NCBI RefSeq assembly: GCF_943914615.1
Contig: NZ_CALUCS010000009.1
Location: 1 to 64,000, forward strand
DNA: 64,000 bases
DNA from: an uncultured Corynebacterium sp.
GTDB lineage: Bacteria; Actinomycetota; Actinomycetes; Mycobacteriales; Mycobacteriaceae
Direction: 5' to 3'
Below the pieces are notes generated by a model, which made no database searches, was not told the origin of the DNA, and saw only the letters and a program-made list of their open reading frames with translations. Of this stretch, positions 62,983 to 64,000 are shown one piece after another. The number at the start of each line of letters is the position of its first letter. The first letter of the stretch is position 1. Made by a program: the position numbers and the translations under genes.

Positions 62983-64000
62983 ATGGATCTTTCTCTTTTT
63001 TCTGACGCCCACAGTCTCGGCTGGCAGGCGGCCCAGCTTGCCAGCCCGAACCCGCCGGTGGGCGCGGTGATCGAGGATTCCTTCGGGCAGGTGGTGGGCC
63101 GCGGTTTCACGCAGGCCCCCGGCGGGGCGCATGCCGAGGTTGTCGCCCTGCAGCAGGCCGGGGAGAAGGCGCGGGGTGGCCGGGCGATCGTCACCCTGGA
63201 GCCCTGCAACCACACCGGCCGCACTGGCCCGTGCGCAGAGGCCCTCATTCGCGCCGGCATCCGGCGGGTGGATTTCCTTTTCGCGGATCCGAACCCCGCC
63301 GCCGAAGGTGGTGCCGCCACGCTCCGCGCCGCGGGCGTGGAGGTACACGGCCCCTACCTGCCGCATCCGACGGCCAGCGACGCGGCGCAACTGCCCGCGT
63401 GGTCGGAGGTATATAGCGTGGAACCCTGGCTGATTGCCGAGGCCCTGCAGCGCCCGCACGTGTGCCTGAAGATGGCCTCCACGCTGGATGGACGCGTGGC
63501 AGCCGTGGATGGAAGCAGCCAGTGGATCACCGGCGAGCCGGCGCGCATGGCGGTGCATGAGGATCGGACGCGTCGCGATGCGATCCTGGTGGGCACCGGA
63601 ACCATTGCGGCGGATAACCCGCGCCTAACCGCCCGCGATGCCGACGGCCAGCCCTTCGCCGAGGAGTTGCAGCCGCTGCGAGTCATCATGGGCACCAGCG
63701 ACATTCCCGCGGACGCGGCGGTGTTCGCCGCGCCAGGACAAGCTCTGCACCTGCAGACTCGCGATGTGCACGAAGTACTAACAGAGCTCTGGAAGTGCGA
63801 CGTGCGCACCCTGTTGGTGGAAGGCGGAGCTCAAGTAGCCGCAGCGTTCGTGAAAGCCGACGTAGTGGACGAGGTTCAGTACTACGCGGCCCCGGCGGTA
63901 TTGGGGGCGGGGGTGGCGTCACTAAATGATGGCGAGAACAGCCTTGGCCGAACGATCGGGGACATCCGCCGTTTCGTCCCGCGTGAGCTGCAGGTTTTCG
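62983..64000 (+). CDS. ribD: riboflavin biosynthesis bifunctional deaminase/reductase RibD, 3' end outside window
   Basis: At least 339 codons from ATG 62983; the reading frame is open to the window edge. The N-terminal deaminase domain has GGAHAEVVAL (zinc His and catalytic Glu, about residue 50) and PCNHTGRTGPC (zinc Cys, about 76-86). The reductase domain has KMASTLDGRVAAVDGSSQWITG, DAILVGTGTI and LLVEGGAQVAAAF. It performs the second and third steps from GTP to riboflavin. It follows rpe by 4 nt. No FMN riboswitch precedes it here. A copy of the dispersed 10-mer lies near the window end. Confidence 0.94.
   Translation, partial: MDLSLFSDAHSLGWQAAQLASPNPPVGAVIEDSFGQVVGRGFTQAPGGAHAEVVALQQAGEKARGGRAIVTLEPCNHTGRTGPCAEALIRAGIRRVDFLFADPNPAAEGGAATLRAAGVEVHGPYLPHPTASDAAQLPAWSEVYSVEPWLIAEALQRPHVCLKMASTLDGRVAAVDGSSQWITGEPARMAVHEDRTRRDAILVGTGTIAADNPRLTARDADGQPFAEELQPLRVIMGTSDIPADAAVFAAPGQALHLQTRDVHEVLTELWKCDVRTLLVEGGAQVAAAFVKADVVDEVQYYAAPAVLGAGVASLNDGENSLGRTIGDIRRFVPRELQVF
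63915..63924 (+). repeat. dispersed 10-mer GGCGTCAMTA, copy 16
   Basis: GGTGGCGTCACTA followed by AATGAT in ribD, read as Val-Ala-Ser-Leu-Asn. The codons TCA and CTA are uncommon in the surrounding gene. Confidence 0.8.

Noticed and set aside
62960..62990. FMN riboswitch before ribD
   Set aside because: The gap to rpe is 4 nt, with no space for the structured element; any such switch must lie elsewhere.

Overview
The window is a continuous stretch of a high-GC actinobacterial chromosome, almost certainly a Corynebacterium, probably one of the higher-GC species. The call rests on gene order and content: the phosphatidylinositol mannoside cluster HIT-pgsA1-acyltransferase-pimA, the pdxS-tesB-pdxT-yebC-ruvCAB-yajC-secDF run, the dciAE-apt-rel group, a corynebacterial/mycobacterial integration host factor (mihF) next to gmk-rpoZ, a CopC/DyP cluster beside thrS, many GTG and TTG starts, and promoters with TANNNT -10 boxes and little -35 conservation. 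The species cannot be fixed without a search. No insertion sequence, prophage, CRISPR array or rRNA gene is visible; this is core genome.

Layout. 1-523: two minus-strand tRNAs (Val-GAC, cut by the edge, and Gly-GCC) and a plus-strand tRNA-Val(CAC) with a terminator. 677-3682: a cell-envelope copper/haem-type cluster (CopC-like, small lipoprotein, PCuAC-like lipoprotein, Tat-exported DyP peroxidase). 3756-9762: thrS and the PIM lipid operon. 9865-13117: PLP synthase with tesB inserted between its subunits, then yebC. 13149-19163: ruvCAB, yajC, secD, secF. 19221-23902: dciAE, apt, rel (purine salvage and ppGpp). 23937-28007: a minus-strand cyclophilin, a metallo-beta-lactamase-fold hydrolase, hisS, and a minus-strand zinc metallopeptidase. 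28108-37059: aspS, an APH-like kinase, rarA, alaS, yqgF, mltG. 37138-42096: aroE, a small A24 peptidase, aroC-aroK-aroB-aroQ. 42126-44497: pepQ, efp, nusB. 44568-53002: the pyrimidine operon pyrR-pyrB-pyrC-carA-carB-pyrF. 53293-64000: mihF, gmk, rpoZ, coaBC, metK, a helicase-dead priA, def, fmt, rsmB, rpe and a partial ribD.

Regulation readable from the sequence: a PyrR-binding stem-loop beside the pyrR ribosome binding site, an McbR-type operator on the metK promoter, an inverted repeat on the pdxS promoter, and at least six genes whose -10 box lies 7-9 nt before the start codon, as in leaderless transcripts.

Most unusual signal: a non-palindromic 10-mer, GGCGTCA(A/C)TA, usually followed by a purine and often by an A-rich tail, occurs 16 times in 64 kb (8 in each orientation). 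Base composition alone predicts about 0.25. It lies in coding and intergenic DNA, sometimes forces rare codons, and is common in recombination/replication genes (ruvB twice, rarA, yqgF, priA). Its properties resemble a DNA-uptake or other genome-wide recognition sequence; no such system is known to me for Corynebacterium. A second notable site is an inverted pair of DnaA-box-like 9-mers after aroE.
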